Position numbers and translations under genes: made by a program. A model generated the notes under the pieces. That model had not been told where the DNA came from, ran no database searches, and saw only the letters and a program-made list of their open reading frames with translations. Below, piece after piece: positions 42,486 through 44,475 of a stretch of 44,475 bases of DNA. Origin of the DNA: Jiangella ureilytica (GTDB lineage: Bacteria > Actinomycetota > Actinomycetes > Jiangellales > Jiangellaceae); assembly GCF_004348545.1 (NCBI RefSeq), contig NZ_SMKL01000051.1:1-44475 (forward strand), read 5' to 3'. The number at the start of each line of letters is the position of its first letter. Position 1 is the first letter of the stretch.

Positions 42486-43747
42486 TGACCGAGCCCGACG
42501 ACCGGACACCGGACGGGAACGTCCCCGCGCAGCCGGGCCGCACCCGGCGGCGCGACCTGCTGCGCGGGCTCACCGCCGCCGGCGCCGCGGCGGGCTTCGC
42601 GGGCGTGGCCGGGCTCGCGGCCGGCCGGGCCACCGCCGACGACGGCGACCTCCGGCGGCCGGCGGCATCGCCCGCGACCACCGTCCCCACGCCGTCGGCC
42701 ACGTCGTCGCGGCCCGACCCCGTCGACCCCACCGGTGTCCACCAGGCCGGCATCGTCCGGCCCGGGACCCCGCAGCCGCACGGACTGCTCGTCGTGCTCG
42801 ACCTGACGACGGCGCCGGCCGCCACGCCCGCCTTCCGTGACGCCGTCCGCGCCCTGTGCCGGCGGCTCGGCACCGCGGTCCTCGACCTGACCGGCGAGCG
42901 AGCCACCGAGGCCGGGCTGCTGGACGGGCCGGGCGACGTCACCGCGACGGTGGGGCTGGGCCCGCGGGTGGTCGCCGCGTTCGGCGCCGAGCTGCCCGGC
43001 GCGGCGCCGCTGCCGCCGTTCGCGCAGGACGCCGCCCTCGCGCCGGAGCGGACCGGCGGCGACCTGCTGCTCGCCGTCCACGGGTCGGACCCGAACGACG
43101 TGCAGCGCGCGGCGAGCTGGCTCACCGCCCAGGCCGCACCCGACGCCGTCGCCCGCTGGTCGCAGCGCGGCTTCCGGGCGCCCGGCACCGGCACCATCGC
43201 CCGCAACCCTCTCGGGTTCCACGACGGTGTCATCGTCCCGCACGACGCGGCGGAGCAGGACGAGCACGTGTGGATCGCCGACGGCCCGTTCGCCGGCGGC
43301 AGCATCTGCGTCGTGCGCAGGCTCCGCCTCGACGTCGCGCGGTTCACCGCCGAGCCGGTCGCCCGCCAGGAGGCGGTCATCGGCCGGCGCCGCACGGACG
43401 GCACACCGCTGTCCGGCGGCGGCCCCACGGGCGAGGTCGACCTGCTGGCCAAGACGCCCGACGGCCAGTACGTCACGCCCGCGCGGTCGCACGTGCGGGC
43501 CGCGCACCCGTCGGTCACCGGTAGCGCGCTGATGCTGCGCCGCGGCTACGCCTTCGACGACGGCGGCGACGACCACGGCCTGCTGTTCGTCTGCTTCCAG
43601 CGCGACCTGCGCACGTTCGTCCAGACCCAGTTCCGCCTCGACGAGGTCGACGACCTCGGCGAGTACGTCACACCCACCGGCAGCGCGACCTTCCTCATCC
43701 TCCCCGGCTTCGACGCCGGCCGCCCCCTCGGCGTCACCCTGCCGTGA
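42485..43747 (+). CDS. Dyp-type peroxidase with Tat signal
   Basis: A 420-residue heme peroxidase. The twin-arginine signal RTRRRDLLRGLTAAGAAAGF exports it folded; a Ser/Thr/Pro linker runs to about residue 80. The DyP signature GFHDG (GxxDG) supplies the catalytic aspartate; HVRAAHP holds the proximal heme histidine, and the distal arginine is in CFQRDLRTF. DyP enzymes oxidise dyes, phenols or porphyrins with peroxide, and Tat-exported ones can work with iron uptake systems (EfeB), but no EfeU or EfeO gene is present here. It shares an operon with the lipoprotein before it. Confidence 0.93.
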   Translation: MTEPDDRTPDGNVPAQPGRTRRRDLLRGLTAAGAAAGFAGVAGLAAGRATADDGDLRRPAASPATTVPTPSATSSRPDPVDPTGVHQAGIVRPGTPQPHGLLVVLDLTTAPAATPAFRDAVRALCRRLGTAVLDLTGERATEAGLLDGPGDVTATVGLGPRVVAAFGAELPGAAPLPPFAQDAALAPERTGGDLLLAVHGSDPNDVQRAASWLTAQAAPDAVARWSQRGFRAPGTGTIARNPLGFHDGVIVPHDAAEQDEHVWIADGPFAGGSICVVRRLRLDVARFTAEPVARQEAVIGRRRTDGTPLSGGGPTGEVDLLAKTPDGQYVTPARSHVRAAHPSVTGSALMLRRGYAFDDGGDDHGLLFVCFQRDLRTFVQTQFRLDEVDDLGEYVTPTGSATFLILPGFDAGRPLGVTLP

Positions 43748-44354
43748 CGGCGTCCTCGACCGGCCGGTTCGCGATGGGGCGGCCGTAGTCGACGGCGTCG
43801 AGGACCGGCTGCGGAACGAGGTCGAGGAGCTGCGCGTCGGGGCTGGCACCGAGGGCGTCGTTCACGGTCGAGAACGCCACCCGGAGCGCGCTGAACACCG
43901 TCAGGCCGAAGATCTCGCCGTCGGTCCACCCGGCGTCGCGCAAGTCCTGCACGTCGCGCTCCGTCGTGCCGTTCGGGTCGCGAACCACCTTGCGCGCCCA
44001 CGCCGCCATGGCCCGCTCCTTGGGCGTCAGGCCGTCGTCGCGCCCGCTGAGCACGGCCGCCGCCGTCTCCGGGTCGGCCTCGCCGGCCAGCTTGGTGCCC
44101 CAGACGAGCGAGCAGGGCGAGTCGCCCAGGGCGGAGGCGACGGCGCCGACGAGGATGCCGCGCTGCCGCACAGTCATGCCATTGCTCTCCCACACATAGG
44201 TGATGAGGTCGAACAGCCTCTGGTGCGCCTCGGGGTCGTGCGCCCACAGCCGCGTGACGTTCATGACGTAGCCGCCGTCGGTCCGGTCGTGCTCGAAGAT
44301 CTCCTGCGCGCCGGGCGAGTCCGGGGCGTCGCCGAGGAAGTGCGGACTGGTCAT
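43734..44354 (-). CDS. Carboxymuconolactone decarboxylase/AhpD-like protein
   Basis: A 206-residue cytoplasmic helical protein of the CMD/AhpD superfamily. The active-site helix reads MTVRQRGILVGAVASALGDS then PCSLVWGTKLAGE; only one of the two cysteines of the AhpD CxxC motif is present and the usual histidine is replaced, so it may not be an alkylhydroperoxidase. A preceding GAAGGTAGGA serves as ribosome-binding site before ATG 44354. Its last 14 bases overlap the end of the convergent DyP gene. Exact role unknown. Confidence 0.85.
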   Translation of the reverse strand: MTSPHFLGDAPDSPGAQEIFEHDRTDGGYVMNVTRLWAHDPEAHQRLFDLITYVWESNGMTVRQRGILVGAVASALGDSPCSLVWGTKLAGEADPETAAAVLSGRDDGLTPKERAMAAWARKVVRDPNGTTERDVQDLRDAGWTDGEIFGLTVFSALRVAFSTVNDALGASPDAQLLDLVPQPVLDAVDYGRPIANRPVEDAVTAG

Positions 44355-44422
44355 CGGGTCCTACCTTCATAGGGGTTCTTCAGGTCTGCTCCCGGTAGGT
44401 GCTCGAGGGAGCGGCCCGCAGT

Positions 44423-44472
44423 CGGTGTCAGGGCTGGGCGCAGGCCACCGGTAGGGCGTGGCCTTGACACCG
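44423..44472. repeat. Large two-part hairpin at the right edge
   Basis: The outer arms CGGTGTCA and TGACACCG (44423-44430, 44465-44472) enclose an inner pair AGGCCAC and GTGGCCT (44442-44448, 44458-44464) that abuts the outer arm on one side, with an 11-base bulge on the other. It lies upstream of the AhpD-like gene and may be a terminator of a gene beyond the window. Confidence 0.55.
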
Positions 44473-44475
44473 GCG

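Overview
The window is about 44.5 kb of very GC-rich, densely coded DNA and looks chromosomal. The gene content points to a high-GC Gram-positive actinomycete: GAF-ANTAR regulators, an Rv2629-like protein, stress promoters of the GGGTA type, large ATP-binding LuxR regulators, LAxTG-type cell-wall sorting and several probably leaderless genes. I cannot name the genus from sequence alone; a Jiangella-like organism is only a guess. I see no tRNA, rRNA, CRISPR array, insertion sequence or prophage gene.

Left end (1-2960): an NmrA-like reductase diverges from an AraC regulator, followed by a RibD/DHFR-like reductase and a TfoX-N protein. Positions 2977-14436 hold a divergent catabolic cluster. Leftward runs one tightly overlapping six-gene operon: sugar-binding lipoprotein, two ABC permeases, a one-chain fusion of a neutral-ceramidase-like domain with a GH13 alpha-glucosidase, an enolase-superfamily sugar-acid dehydratase and a DegT-type PLP enzyme. 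Rightward run a GntR/FCD regulator, an SDR dehydrogenase, a sensory-rhodopsin-transducer (ASRT) homologue with no rhodopsin nearby, and an MDR dehydrogenase broken by a one-base frameshift. A palindrome between the two arms is a candidate operator. The cluster reads as uptake and oxidative breakdown of an unidentified glucosylated compound.

Positions 14437-22091: a NarL-type two-component system next to a three-gene ABC exporter, one permease of which carries a large lectin-like outer domain, and a LysR regulator divergent from an MFS exporter. Positions 22113-25259: a G5/Excalibur lipoprotein, a DUF1304 membrane protein, and a stress pair transcribed outward from two SigB-like promoters, leading into an Rv2629-like (Vms1/eRF1-like) protein.

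Positions 25303-35655 are a regulator-only island: four GAF-ANTAR proteins, a TetR regulator with two candidate operators, two divergent large LuxR/MalT-like ATPases and an ECF-type sigma factor without an adjacent anti-sigma gene. Beyond three tandem palindromic repeats (35689-35807) lies a 1,828-residue repetitive LADTG-anchored surface protein. It is divergent from a lipoprotein plus Tat-exported DyP peroxidase pair, with a CRP-like palindrome between them. The right edge has a carboxymuconolactone-decarboxylase-like gene and a large hairpin. All functions are from reading the sequence; no database search was run.
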